Below are positions 20,848 through 29,058 of a stretch of 64,000 nt of DNA, one piece after another (position 1 is the first letter of the stretch; each line of letters opens with the position of its first letter). The stretch lies in contig CAMJRR010000006.1 in NCBI GenBank assembly GCA_946408345.1, positions 1 through 64,000 of the forward strand, written 5' to 3'. A program made the translations under genes and the position numbers. The notes beneath the pieces are model-generated. The model saw only the letters and a program-made list of their open reading frames with translations, was not told the origin of the DNA and ran no database searches. Origin of the DNA: an uncultured Bacteroidales bacterium. Lineage in GTDB: Bacteria > Bacteroidota > Bacteroidia > Bacteroidales > F082.

Positions 20848-20855
20848 CAAAAATA
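20848..20855 (-). promoter_or_regulatory. -7 box of aat promoter (TATTTTTG)
   Basis: Minus-strand TAnnTTTG element 18 nt before the aat ATG; it excludes the upstream start at 20850. Confidence 0.6.
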
Positions 20856-20910
20856 GGAATTTTTGCTTTGTAGGGCTGTCATATTATGGTAGCCATACAC
20901 TAAATTTCCG

Positions 20911-20918
20911 TATTTTTG
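20911..20918 (+). promoter_or_regulatory. -7 box of truA promoter (TATTTTTG)
   Basis: TAnnTTTG element 17 nt before the truA ATG, divergent from the aat promoter. Confidence 0.6.
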
Positions 20919-20935
20919 CGCAATTTAACAGATAG

Positions 20936-21679
20936 ATGCCACGATACTTCATTCATATGGCCTACAATGGCAGCCGTTACCATGGTTACCAGATCCAGCC
21001 TCACTCCAGCAGTGTTCAGGCCACGGTGGAACAATGCTTGAGCCTCAAGCTGGGGCAGCCGGTCTCCATCACGGGTTGCGGGCGTACCGACACAGGTGTC
21101 CATGCGCGAAACTATTATGCTCATTTCGACATAGAGCAAGAGCTGAAAGATTTGGAAACGCTTGCACATCAGATGAATGCCTTCCTCCCCGAGGATATTG
21201 TGATTTATCGGATGTGGCAGGTCTCTCCAGAAATGCACGCCCGTTTCGATGCTGTGTCGCGTACCTATCATTATTACATCACGCGCGTAAAGAATCCCTT
21301 CCACATCAACGATGCCTATTTCCTTTATGGTGATTTGGATGTGGAAAAGATGCAGAAAGCCGCCGATATGCTCTTTGAGTATGAGGATTTCACAAGTTTT
21401 TCGAAGGTGCATACCCAAGTGAAAACCAACAACTGCAAGATTATGGAGGCGCGCTGGTTTGAGCAGGACGGACTGCTGGTGTTTCGTATCAAGGCAGACC
21501 GTTTCCTTCGCAATATGGTACGGGCCATCGTCGGCACCTTGTTGGAGATAGGGAAGGGACGTATGACAATGGAGGAGTTCCGTGCCGTCATCGAGCGCAA
21601 GGATCGCTGCGAGGCGGGTACTTCGGTGCCTGCCCACGCGTTGTTTTTGGAGGAAGTAGAGTATGAAGTACAATCTTGA
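20936..21679 (+). CDS. truA: tRNA pseudouridine(38-40) synthase TruA
   Basis: TruA makes pseudouridine at positions 38-40 of the tRNA anticodon stem-loop. The 247-residue length is typical. Motifs: YFIHMAYNGSRYHGYQIQP at the start, the catalytic Asp in CGRTDTGVHARNYYAHFD (about residue 53), RTYHYYI, DFTSFSK, and RFLRNMVRAIVGTLLEIGKG near the end. Divergent from aat. Confidence 0.95.
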   Translation: MPRYFIHMAYNGSRYHGYQIQPHSSSVQATVEQCLSLKLGQPVSITGCGRTDTGVHARNYYAHFDIEQELKDLETLAHQMNAFLPEDIVIYRMWQVSPEMHARFDAVSRTYHYYITRVKNPFHINDAYFLYGDLDVEKMQKAADMLFEYEDFTSFSKVHTQVKTNNCKIMEARWFEQDGLLVFRIKADRFLRNMVRAIVGTLLEIGKGRMTMEEFRAVIERKDRCEAGTSVPAHALFLEEVEYEVQS

Positions 21680-21698
21680 AATGAAAATCAAAGCTATC

Positions 21699-21731
21699 AG
21701 CTCTCAGCCTGATTCACACTGGCTGAGAGCT
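21699..21731. repeat. Palindromic intergenic repeat (AGCTCTCAGCC stem)
   Basis: An 11-bp perfect inverted repeat with an 11-nt loop after truA. It is followed by a further GCTGAGAGCTGA copy and a TTTTTT run at 21754-21759. It could end truA transcription. The GCTGA-type unit recurs at 31229-31275. Confidence 0.6.
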
Positions 21732-21804
21732 GATTGCTGAGAGCTGAACGCCGTTTTTTAAATCTTGAATCTTTGAATCTTGAATTTTAAATTAAATCCC
21801 AACT

Positions 21805-23154
21805 ATGTTCCAAAAAATCATCCGCTTTTGCGTTAAGTTAGTTCAAAAATACTTACCTGAACCTTTTATTTTTGCCGTAGTGCTGACCCTGTTGGCCTTC
21901 ATCATCGCTATGCCCGTGTGTAAGCAAACACCTCTTGAGGTGGTCGAGCACTGGGGCAATGGCGTGTGGTCGCTATTGGCTTTTGCCATGCAGATGGCCT
22001 TGGTGCTGGTGACGGGCTCTACATTGGCAGCAGCACCTTCTATCAAGAAAGGTATTAGTGCATTGGCAGCCAAACCGAAAACTCCTGCTGGTGCCATTGC
22101 TTTGGTGACGGGTATCTCAGCCTTGGCCTGTTGGCTCAATTGGGGTTTCGGTCTTATCGTTGGTGTCATTTTCGCCAAGGAGATTGCAAAGAAAATGCGT
22201 GGTGTGGATTATCGTTTGCTCATCGCATCAGCCTATAGCGGCTTTGTGGTGTGGCATGCTGGTCTTTCAGGTTCTATCCCGTTGACGATGGCCACCGAAG
22301 GATCCAATCTTGAAGCAGTTACAAAAGGTGCTCTGACACATCCCATATCGATTGGACAAACTATTCTTTCGTCACAAAACCTCATTATGGTTGCGGCTGT
22401 CATCGTGGCCATCGTGGTGGTCAACACGCTGATGCATCCTAAAGGCGAACAAGTGGTGACCATTGAGCCGTCACTGCTGTTTGAGGAAGAGACAAAGGCT
22501 GAACAGAAGGCAACGACACCAGCCGAGAAATTGGAAAACAGCCGTTTACTCTCTTGGATTATCTCGTTGCTGGGCTTGACCTATCTGGTTATGAAACTGT
22601 TCGTTAAAGGCGGTAGTTTCGACCTCGGTGCGGTCATTATGCTATTTTTGTTTTTAGGTGTCATCTTGCATGGCACGCCTCTGGCCTACGTCAAAGCATT
22701 TGGGAAATCGGTAGGCGGTGCGGCAGGCATTCTGCTACAGTTCCCGTTCTATGCTGGCATTATGGGCATTATCACGGGAGTAGGGGAGTCAGGTATCTGT
22801 TTGGGTGAGGTGGTGAGCAACGCTTGTGTGGCCATTTCGACGCCAAAGACTTATCCACTGTTTACATTCTTCTGTGCGGCCATTTTGAATATGTTCGTGC
22901 CTTCAGGTGGTGGACACTGGGCTATCCAGGCCCCCATCATGTTCACGGCAGGTGCCGCTTTGGGTGTGGCTCCAGGTTTGACGGGTATGGCCATCTCTTG
23001 GGGCGATGCTTGGACCAATCTGATTCAACCTTTCTGGGCGTTGCCTGCCTTGGCTATTGCCAAACTCAATGCAAAAGACATTATGGGGTTTTGCATCATC
23101 GATTTGTTCGTCACTGGACTGATTATCTGTGCTGGATTGTTGATTTGGGCTTGA
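21805..23154 (+). CDS. Short-chain fatty acid transporter (AtoE family)
   Basis: A polytopic membrane protein of 449 residues with about 11-12 hydrophobic helices. The family pattern is clear: YLPEPFIFAVVLTLLAF, GNGVWSLLAFAMQMALVLVTG, ACWLNWGFGLIVG, GYSGFVVWH-like AYSGFVVWHAGLSGSIPL, and FVPSGGGHWAIQAPIM. AtoE-type transporters carry acetoacetate and other short-chain fatty acids across the inner membrane; in a fermenter, uptake or efflux of such acids is plausible. It stands alone, ending 5 bp from a convergent gene. Confidence 0.88.
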   Translation: MFQKIIRFCVKLVQKYLPEPFIFAVVLTLLAFIIAMPVCKQTPLEVVEHWGNGVWSLLAFAMQMALVLVTGSTLAAAPSIKKGISALAAKPKTPAGAIALVTGISALACWLNWGFGLIVGVIFAKEIAKKMRGVDYRLLIASAYSGFVVWHAGLSGSIPLTMATEGSNLEAVTKGALTHPISIGQTILSSQNLIMVAAVIVAIVVVNTLMHPKGEQVVTIEPSLLFEEETKAEQKATTPAEKLENSRLLSWIISLLGLTYLVMKLFVKGGSFDLGAVIMLFLFLGVILHGTPLAYVKAFGKSVGGAAGILLQFPFYAGIMGIITGVGESGICLGEVVSNACVAISTPKTYPLFTFFCAAILNMFVPSGGGHWAIQAPIMFTAGAALGVAPGLTGMAISWGDAWTNLIQPFWALPALAIAKLNAKDIMGFCIIDLFVTGLIICAGLLIWA

Positions 23155-23159
23155 TTCGG

Positions 23160-23717
23160 TTAGAATGAATTCATACCGTCCCATTCCACCAAGTCTTGGC
23201 GGACATAACCTTCTTTGCCATTAACTCGGATCTTATACCAGTCGTTGACTTTGCCAATGCAAGGATAGGTTTCTGGCACAGAACCTTTCTTATAGGAAAT
23301 TTGGGTCACAACTGTGGACTCTATTGTGGGCAGTTGCCGGATATTGACATGCGTGCGTTTGGTAAACAGAATGCCCTGTTTGTTTGCAGCACTGAAAACC
23401 ACTATCTGGAGCCCTGCCTTTGGAACCTCGAAATCATCTTGAACCCTGACAGTGTAAGTGTTTTCATTGGTGCTCACATAACGTCCAACGACGTTTCCGT
23501 TGTTGTCCAACACCATTTTCATATTATCGACCGAGGCAGCTTTGACGGTAGGCCCGTTTTCGTTAGTCGTTTCTGATACGTTCAACGAATCATTACTCAT
23601 AGTTGTGGTATCTGTAGTTACGTCTGGTGTGGCTGGAGAATTGTGCTTGCCACCACAAGAGAATGCCGTTATGCTCAAACACAGCAGGAGCAATACTGCA
23701 TAGAAATACTTTTTCAT
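23160..23717 (-). CDS. SH3-like domain lipoprotein
   Basis: The 185-residue protein has a lipoprotein signal (LLLCLSITAFSCGGK), a low-complexity Thr/Asn/Ser linker at about 25-60, and a bacterial SH3-like domain in the C-terminal half (HVNIRQLPTIESTVVTQIS, then WYKIRVNGKEGYVRQDLVEW). Such domains bind cell-wall peptides or protein partners. No catalytic domain is present, so it is probably an envelope adaptor. The promoter box is at 23743-23750. Confidence 0.75.
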   Translation of the reverse strand: MKKYFYAVLLLLCLSITAFSCGGKHNSPATPDVTTDTTTMSNDSLNVSETTNENGPTVKAASVDNMKMVLDNNGNVVGRYVSTNENTYTVRVQDDFEVPKAGLQIVVFSAANKQGILFTKRTHVNIRQLPTIESTVVTQISYKKGSVPETYPCIGKVNDWYKIRVNGKEGYVRQDLVEWDGMNSF

Positions 23718-23742
23718 TGTTCAGTCTGTTTTTGAAGTCCGA

Positions 23743-23750
23743 CAAAGATA
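23743..23750 (-). promoter_or_regulatory. -7 box of SH3 lipoprotein promoter (TATCTTTG)
   Basis: Minus-strand TAnnTTTG element 25 nt before the ATG at 23717. Confidence 0.55.
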
Positions 23751-23790
23751 TGAAAAAAAAATGATTGTGAGTAATGGAAATAAAAAGAAA

Positions 23791-23819
23791 AGAGCAAGGT
23801 CGATTTTCAACCTTGCTCT
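23791..23819 (-). terminator. Rho-independent terminator of tRNA-Met
   Basis: Perfect 10-bp stem AGAGCAAGGT/ACCTTGCTCT with a 9-nt loop, followed on the minus strand by a T-rich run, directly 3' of the tRNA. Confidence 0.8.
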
Positions 23820-23826
23820 CAAGAAG

Positions 23827-23900
23827 TAGCGGGATCGAGAATTGAACTCGAGACCTCCGGGTTATGAATCCGACGCTCTAACCTGCTGAGCTATCCCGCC
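23827..23900 (-). tRNA. tRNA-Met (anticodon CAU)
   Basis: A 74-nt cloverleaf on the minus strand: acceptor GGCGGGA pairing with TCCCGCT (G1-U72 wobble), D-arm GCTC...GAGC, anticodon loop TTCATAA with CAU, T-arm TCGAG-TTCAATT-CTCGA, discriminator A, and no encoded CCA. The overall form is that of elongator tRNA-Met. An Ile2 tRNA with lysidine-modified CAU is less likely but not excluded by sequence alone. Confidence 0.92.
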
Positions 23901-23913
23901 TCGTTTCGGGGTG

Positions 23914-23921
23914 CAAAAGTA
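23914..23921 (-). promoter_or_regulatory. -7 box of tRNA-Met promoter (TACTTTTG)
   Basis: Minus-strand TAnnTTTG element 14 nt before the tRNA 5' end. Confidence 0.6.
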
Positions 23922-23959
23922 GACATTTTTTCAATACGGTCAACAAAAAAAGCAAAAAA

Positions 23960-24000
23960 AAGTATTTTTTGCATAAAGGCCCGCCTTTCGACGGGCCTTT
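23960..24000 (-). terminator. Rho-independent terminator of the phosphohexomutase gene
   Basis: A 9-bp GC-rich stem (AAAGGCCCG with CGGGCCTTT, 23975-24000). On the minus strand it is followed by AT-rich sequence with runs of T. It lies 140 bp past the mutase stop codon. Confidence 0.65.
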
Positions 24001-24139
24001 GTACTATGTTGTATTGTCCGTAGGACAAGAAATCCTTAGAAAATCTTTTCTAAAATCAGCCAAAATCATAGAAGGTTTTGTTTCATTGGATTTTTATTTG
24101 ATTTTCTTTTGATTTCTTGCCTTTAGGCAATTCCAAACC

Positions 24140-25861
24140 TCATTCAGTCAATTCCTTGGCGGCTTGCTCAAGCTTGGTGTCAAGCGTCTTGATGGCTGCT
24201 TCGAGACCGTTCGTAGTGTCGCCTTTCATGCTGAAGTAGAACTTGATCTTTGGCTCGGTGCCTGAAGGACGAATCGTGATCTTTGAACCGCTCTCAGTGA
24301 AGAACTGCAACACGTCGCTCTTAGGCAAGGTGATGGGCGAGACCTTTCCAGTCAACACATCCTTAGCTTCTTGGAGCTTGTAATCGCGGGTCTCGATGAC
24401 CTTCTCGCCAGCTATGACGGTGGGTGGAGTGGTGCGGAACTTGGCCATCAAGGCCTTGATCTCCTCGGTGCCACTGATGCCTTTCTTGGTTAGCGAGACG
24501 AGCTTCTCCTTGTAGAGGCCGAACTCCTTGTAGATGTCCATAAGCAGTTGGTAGAGGGTCTTGCCTTGTTCGGCGGCCCAAGCAGCGGCTTCAGCCACCA
24601 TACTCGTGGCGATAACAGCGTCTTTGTCGCGGACAAAGTCGCCAGCCAAGTAGCCATAGCTCTCCTCTCCACCTCCAATGAACTGCTTCTTGCCTTCAAG
24701 TTCAAGGATTTTGTCGGCGATGTACTTGAAGCCAGTCAGCACGTCGTAACGGTCCACATTGTATTTCTTGGCCATTTCAAACAACAGTTCAGTGGTGACG
24801 ATGGTCTTCACGATGTACTCTTTTCCAGTGAGCTTGCCTAACTCTTTCCAGCGGGTCAGCAGGTAGTAGACGAAGAGGCTAGCGGTTTGGTTGCCGTTGA
24901 GCAGGATGAACTCGCCCTTGTCGTCCTTCACGGCGATTCCTACGCGGTCAGCATCGGGGTCAGTCGCCATAACGAGGTCGGCATTTACCTCTTGGGCTTT
25001 CTTCACTGCCAAGGCCATGGCAGCAGGCTCTTCGGGGTTGGGTGACTTCACCGTGGGGAAGTTGCCATCGACGACCATCTGCTCCTCAACGCAGTAGACA
25101 TTCTCGAAGCCCTTGCGCTTCAGGATTTCGGGCACCAAGCGGCGACCTGTACCGTGAATGGGCGTGTAGACAATCTTCATGTCCTTGTGCTTCTTGATGA
25201 GGTCGAGCGAGAGTGACAGGCCGTACACCTTATTTAAATAGATGTCGTCGAACTTCTCGTCAAGCACGGTGATGAGGTCAGGATTACGCTTAAAGTTCAC
25301 CATCGACGGGTCGGTGATTTTCTCCACCTCGGCGATGACGTTCTTGTCGTGTGGGCTGACGAGCTGACCGCCGTCGTTCCAATAGGCCTTGTAGCCGTTG
25401 TATTCCTTGGGGTTGTGCGAGGCGGTGACCATCACGCCGGCATCGCATTTCATCTCGCGCACGGCGAACGAAAGCTCTGGGGTGGGGCGGAGGCAGTCGA
25501 AGATGTAGACCTTGATGCCGTTGGCCGACATCACGTCAGCGGTGACGTTGGCGAAGGCGGGGCTGTTGTTGCGGCCGTCGTAGGAGATGGCGACGCTGAG
25601 GTCTTTCTTGTCGGGGTGCATTTTCTTGATGTAGTTGGCGAAGCCTTGGGTGGCCATGGCCACGGTGTAGATGTTCATGCGGTTGGTGCCGGCACCCATG
25701 ATGCCGCGCAGTCCGCCGGTGCCGAACTCAAGGTTGCGATAGAAGCTCTCGGTGAGTTCGTTAGGGTCGTTGTCGAGCATGTTTTGCACGCTCTTTCTCG
25801 TTTCTTCATCGTATTGCTCAGTGAGCCACGATTTTGCTCTTTCGATGATTTGAGTGTCCAT
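24140..25861 (-). CDS. Phosphoglucomutase/phosphomannomutase (alpha-D-phosphohexomutase)
   Basis: The 573-residue enzyme interconverts hexose 1- and 6-phosphates. Domains and motifs: FGTGGLRGIMG near residue 47, the phosphoserine loop VMVTASHNPKEYNGYK, the metal loop ATDPDADRVG, the sugar-binding GGGEESYG, and the phosphate-binding RPSGTEPKIKFY near the C-terminus. Its length and GTGGLRG variant match the PgcA-like/PMM-PGM group common in Bacteroidota. It provides glucose-1-phosphate or mannose-1-phosphate for sugar-nucleotide synthesis, consistent with the nearby rmlD. The specific sugar cannot be read from sequence. Confidence 0.93.
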   Translation of the reverse strand: MDTQIIERAKSWLTEQYDEETRKSVQNMLDNDPNELTESFYRNLEFGTGGLRGIMGAGTNRMNIYTVAMATQGFANYIKKMHPDKKDLSVAISYDGRNNSPAFANVTADVMSANGIKVYIFDCLRPTPELSFAVREMKCDAGVMVTASHNPKEYNGYKAYWNDGGQLVSPHDKNVIAEVEKITDPSMVNFKRNPDLITVLDEKFDDIYLNKVYGLSLSLDLIKKHKDMKIVYTPIHGTGRRLVPEILKRKGFENVYCVEEQMVVDGNFPTVKSPNPEEPAAMALAVKKAQEVNADLVMATDPDADRVGIAVKDDKGEFILLNGNQTASLFVYYLLTRWKELGKLTGKEYIVKTIVTTELLFEMAKKYNVDRYDVLTGFKYIADKILELEGKKQFIGGGEESYGYLAGDFVRDKDAVIATSMVAEAAAWAAEQGKTLYQLLMDIYKEFGLYKEKLVSLTKKGISGTEEIKALMAKFRTTPPTVIAGEKVIETRDYKLQEAKDVLTGKVSPITLPKSDVLQFFTESGSKITIRPSGTEPKIKFYFSMKGDTTNGLEAAIKTLDTKLEQAAKELTE

Positions 25862-25908
25862 ATTGTTGATGTTATGTTGTGTTATGTTCTTCGTGCAGCG
25901 GCTTGCGC

Positions 25909-25948
25909 CGTCTGGCAGGGACTTACGTCGTCTGGCAGGGACTTACGT
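25909..25948. repeat. 20-bp tandem duplication
   Basis: Two perfect adjacent copies of a 20-bp unit (25909-25928 and 25929-25948) in the spacer between rmlD and the mutase gene. The rest of this 184-bp spacer shows no gene. Confidence 0.8.
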
Positions 25949-25998
25949 CACCTGCTTAATGTCCTGTCGCCCCTACGGGGCTTTGCTCCCACGTCGCT

Positions 25999-26041
25999 TT
26001 GCGCATTGACTTCGTTGAATCTTCGGTTTGCGAGGAACGAG
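25999..26041. repeat. Dispersed repeat, GCATTGACT...TTGAATCT type (copy 1)
   Basis: A stretch of about 30-40 bp that recurs with a few mismatches at 30311-30370 (shared GCATTGACT, TTGAATCT, CGGTTT and GGAACGA blocks). It reaches the 3' end of rmlD. Confidence 0.5.
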
Positions 26042-26045
26042 GTGC

Positions 26046-26900
26046 TCAAGAGTTTAGTTCTTCCATACACTTCACCAAGCTTTCCCGCCAATCTGGAATC
26101 TCAATCCCTGCATATTCTTTTATCTTGCTCAAATCCAGCACGCTATATGCGGGACGTTTCGCCTTGGTAGGATATTGGTCAGTGGTAATCGGGTTCACTT
26201 TGCAGGATTTCCCGCCGATTTTCATGATGGCCGTGGCGAAGTCGTGCCATGTAATCTGTCCTTCGTTGGTGAAGTGGAAAGTCTCGTGGACTTCGTTTTT
26301 GCCGTTTTTTTCGAGTAATGCCATCAATGCCACGGCCAGGTCGTGTGCCCAAGTGGGACAGCCTTTCTGGTCGGCAACCACGTTGATTTCATCTTTCGTG
26401 TCACCCAGCATAAGCATGGTTTTCACGAAGTTCTTGCCTACTGAGGAGTAGAGCCATGCAGTGCGGACAATCATGTAGTTGCAGCCACTCTCACGGATGA
26501 GATGCTCGCCATCGGCTTTGGTGCTACCATAGACCGACTGTGGGTTGATGGGGTCATCGACTTTGTAAGGTATGTTGGCATCGCCACCGAAGACGTAGTC
26601 GGTGGAGATGTGCATCAGCAGAGCATCGTGCCTTTTGCAGGCATCGGCCAGCACTTTTGGCGCGAAGGTATTGACTAAAGTGGCCAGTTGTGGCTCATCC
26701 TCGGCCTTGTCGACGGCGGTATAAGCGGCGCAGTTGATGCATACGTTAATTTGGTTTGTTTTGAAATAGGTTTCCACTGCAGTTTTGTCGCAGATGTCCA
26801 ATGTATCTACATCGGTAAAAAACCATTGGTAGTCAGCGCCTGCTATTTTCTGTAGCTCTGTTCCCAGTTGGCCTTTGCAGCCGGTAACTAATATGTTCAT
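26046..26900 (-). CDS. rmlD: dTDP-4-dehydrorhamnose reductase
   Basis: The 284-residue short-chain dehydrogenase/reductase has the RmlD pattern: NAD(P)-binding GCKGQLGTEL at the N-terminus, CINCAAYTAVDKAEDEP, HISTDYVFGG, and the catalytic YGSTKADGE (Tyr-x-x-x-Lys). The enzyme makes dTDP-L-rhamnose from dTDP-4-dehydrorhamnose for surface polysaccharide. rmlA, rmlB and rmlC are not in the window. It is 13 bp downstream of the DUF3078 gene, so they probably share a transcript. Confidence 0.93.
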   Translation of the reverse strand: MNILVTGCKGQLGTELQKIAGADYQWFFTDVDTLDICDKTAVETYFKTNQINVCINCAAYTAVDKAEDEPQLATLVNTFAPKVLADACKRHDALLMHISTDYVFGGDANIPYKVDDPINPQSVYGSTKADGEHLIRESGCNYMIVRTAWLYSSVGKNFVKTMLMLGDTKDEINVVADQKGCPTWAHDLAVALMALLEKNGKNEVHETFHFTNEGQITWHDFATAIMKIGGKSCKVNPITTDQYPTKAKRPAYSVLDLSKIKEYAGIEIPDWRESLVKCMEELNS

Positions 26901-26913
26901 TTTTTCAGTTGTT

Positions 26914-28146
26914 TTAAAAGTTATGAATGAAAGCGATGCCCAAAGACTCCTTGAATTGGAGCTTGGGTATATTGTCTACTACGGTTTGTATACCTTCGAT
27001 TTCCTCGTAAACAGGGAAAGTGGTGTTATGGTCGTATTTTAGATGGACAAATAGTATTGTTGAGATGTATTTTGTGATGACGAAGTCGATGGTGTTTTCC
27101 CAGTTGATGTCGAGGCGAAGGCGGTCGTCGTCACGGCGTTCTATATAGTTATAGAAAGTGTTGAGCATAGTGGTGTAGTGGATGCTTTTGCTGATGGGCT
27201 GCTTATAGTTGATGATGACATTGACCCCGATGGAAGCAGCAATGTTCTCTCCAGGTACCCACGTTCCATTTTCTGCAAAATAGCCTTTCTTGACCCCGAA
27301 GCTTCCCTTGTCAGCCAAATCTTGGTTCATTACGAAGGTGACTTTTCCAGCTAGGGGACTTAATAGAATCTGAAAACGATCATTCTTTGTCCTGTATGAA
27401 TAACCGGCCGAAAGGGTTAGGTAGGCAGGGGAAAAGAAACTGGAAATCACGGTGGAGTCATTCGGATACTTGTATCCTTCTGCAAACTGTGTGTTGAAGG
27501 TAGCCACGGTCGAAATGTTCCATTGGGTCTTGCTGTCGAGCGAAAGCGAATAGGTAAGGTCGATTTTATCGTCCTGCTTTTCAATTCGTTTGTCGCCGAA
27601 GCGCGAGATGCCAAAGGCGAAAGCTCCGATGAGTTTTTGCTCGAATCTTTTTTTGTGGTAAACCAGTGAGAAGTTGGCGAAAGCCTTGCCAGTCCAGGTG
27701 TTTTCACCGCCAGCTGCCCAATTGGAAAGAGCCAACTGGTTGATGTTCAGTCCGTAATTGCCATGAAACGAGAACCTGTCGTTAAGGATATTAATGATGT
27801 TTTCCTTGGGACGGGGACCGTCGGGGTGTTTGGGCGTGAGCGAATCGATGTGGCGGTTGATGGCAATCAACTCATTGTTGATGGCTTCCTTTTCAATCAA
27901 GGCATCCTCAAGATGGAGATTCATGACATTAATGGTGTGATTGATCTGTTCCACGTCACGGTCGACAGCATATTGTTGGAGGATGAGAGATTGCTTGATG
28001 CGGATGAGTTCGAGTGTGTTTTGGAAAATGGAGTCGATGGTTGGGGTTAAAAAAACATACCGCTCTTGTCCAAGGAGTTGAAAAGAGACGGATGTTGATA
28101 TGAAAATCAATAAAATACGGATTATTTGCCTAAAATGCAATCTCAT
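26914..28146 (-). CDS. DUF3078 outer-membrane beta-barrel protein
   Basis: From ATG 28146 the 410-residue protein has a signal peptide (IRILLIFISTSVSFQLLGQ), a helical stretch at about 35-100, then the DUF3078 domain beginning FHGNYGLNINQLALSNWAAGGENTWTG. Alternating beta-strands follow to the end, and the C-terminus is FIHNF with a final Phe. The family is Bacteroidota-specific, of unknown function and predicted to be an outer-membrane barrel. The longer start at 28176 lies in the promoter box (28174-28181) and is rejected. Another ATG at 28161 is possible. Confidence 0.82.
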   Translation of the reverse strand: MRLHFRQIIRILLIFISTSVSFQLLGQERYVFLTPTIDSIFQNTLELIRIKQSLILQQYAVDRDVEQINHTINVMNLHLEDALIEKEAINNELIAINRHIDSLTPKHPDGPRPKENIINILNDRFSFHGNYGLNINQLALSNWAAGGENTWTGKAFANFSLVYHKKRFEQKLIGAFAFGISRFGDKRIEKQDDKIDLTYSLSLDSKTQWNISTVATFNTQFAEGYKYPNDSTVISSFFSPAYLTLSAGYSYRTKNDRFQILLSPLAGKVTFVMNQDLADKGSFGVKKGYFAENGTWVPGENIAASIGVNVIINYKQPISKSIHYTTMLNTFYNYIERRDDDRLRLDINWENTIDFVITKYISTILFVHLKYDHNTTFPVYEEIEGIQTVVDNIPKLQFKESLGIAFIHNF

Positions 28147-28173
28147 ATAGACACAATTCATTGATTCCAAACG

Positions 28174-28181
28174 CAAAGTTA
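28174..28181 (-). promoter_or_regulatory. -7 box of the DUF3078-rmlD transcript (TAACTTTG)
   Basis: Minus-strand TAnnTTTG element 27 nt before the ATG at 28146. Confidence 0.6.
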
Positions 28182-28226
28182 TGCGATTTTTGGAAACAAA
28201 CGCACATTTAGGCCAAAATATTACGT

Positions 28227-28940
28227 TTATTCGGGCGAAATTTTATGGTTGGTCTGGTAGAGATGCTTCTTGACGTTCTCATATTGGTAAGTAACCTTGG
28301 TCCACATTTCCACATTTTTCTTGATACCCAAGATGCGGCGTTGGGTAATGCGGAGGTCTTCACCGAGGCTATGGTATATGGCACCAGATACGCCAACATA
28401 AAACGGTCGGGCACACTCCTTGGAAATACGTATAGCCTTGTAAATGCAGCTACCAAACCATGAAATGTGGTCATAACCATTGTCGGAGAGGTTTTTGGTG
28501 CCCATAATATGGCCATGGTCGAGACCCATTGCGAACTCCAGTCCATTCATACTTGTAAACTGAGTCTTGAAATCTTCGCTGATGGCGTGAGAGATTTTTA
28601 GTGCTCCCTTCACGGCCTCTGGTATCGACTCCTGTCCAGGATAAATGACCAGAAATGCAATTGGTGAGAAGCAGTTGACGAAAGCACCTGTTTTTTCGGC
28701 AATAGCGGTGAGCACTTCCTTGTACATAGTATAGACTTGTGCTGTTTTGCGTCTGCCGTTTTCCTTCAGGATATAGGCAATGTTTTTGATTTCAAAATAG
28801 ACAACAGTGGCTTCCATATAGATGCCAGAACATCCATAGTCAATCCGAGAGGCATCGCTCACGTTTTTTGTTTCAATGTAGTTAAATTCGGCATCGACAT
28901 AGGCCGACAGCATATTGCCCAAAGATTCGTTCCAACTCAT
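28227..28940 (-). CDS. Degenerate class III nucleotidyl cyclase-like protein
   Basis: The 237-residue protein follows the class III cyclase fold: EATVVYFEIKN where cyclases have FADI, then a helix, GAFVNCFSPIAFLVIYPG where cyclases have the second metal Asp, a FAMGLDHGHIMG strand, and YDHISWFGSCIYKAIRISK where cyclases have G-x-x-V-N-x-A-x-R. The first metal Asp is Glu, the second is missing, and the transition-state Asn is replaced. Catalysis is therefore unlikely. It could be a dimerisation or nucleotide-sensing module. It has its own promoter at 28966-28973. Assignment is by pattern only. Confidence 0.55.
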   Translation of the reverse strand: MSWNESLGNMLSAYVDAEFNYIETKNVSDASRIDYGCSGIYMEATVVYFEIKNIAYILKENGRRKTAQVYTMYKEVLTAIAEKTGAFVNCFSPIAFLVIYPGQESIPEAVKGALKISHAISEDFKTQFTSMNGLEFAMGLDHGHIMGTKNLSDNGYDHISWFGSCIYKAIRISKECARPFYVGVSGAIYHSLGEDLRITQRRILGIKKNVEMWTKVTYQYENVKKHLYQTNHKISPE

Positions 28941-28965
28941 TTTTCAAATGATTAACAAATTTCTG

Positions 28966-28973
28966 CAAAAATA
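28966..28973 (-). promoter_or_regulatory. -7 box of the cyclase-like gene (TATTTTTG)
   Basis: Minus-strand TAnnTTTG element 25 nt before the ATG at 28940. Confidence 0.55.
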
Positions 28974-29010
28974 GTCTTTTTTCAGATACAAATGAAATAA
29001 ATGTGAATAA

Positions 29011-29045
29011 AAAAGAAACAGCTCCTATAAAGGTGCTGTTTCTTT
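29011..29045 (-). terminator. Terminator of the yebC-like gene
   Basis: Hairpin AAAAGAAACAGC...GCTGTTTCTTTT with one internal mismatch and a 4-nt loop, 14 bp past the yebC-like stop. A and T flanks could let it work in both directions. Confidence 0.75.
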
Positions 29046-29058
29046 TGATTTTGAAAAA

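Noticed and set aside
23827-23900. tRNA-Ile2 with a CAU anticodon
   Set aside because: The acceptor stem and arms resemble elongator tRNA-Met more; kept as Met with the caveat noted.
25909-25948. Possible start of a CRISPR array (tandem 20-bp units)
   Set aside because: Only two copies, directly adjacent with no spacer between them, and no cas genes in the window.
25349-26170. A 273-codon open frame on the plus strand, antisense to the phosphohexomutase and rmlD genes
   Set aside because: It is the mirror of a GC-rich coding sequence. The mutase and RmlD motifs on the other strand are unambiguous, and the plus-strand product has no recognisable domain.
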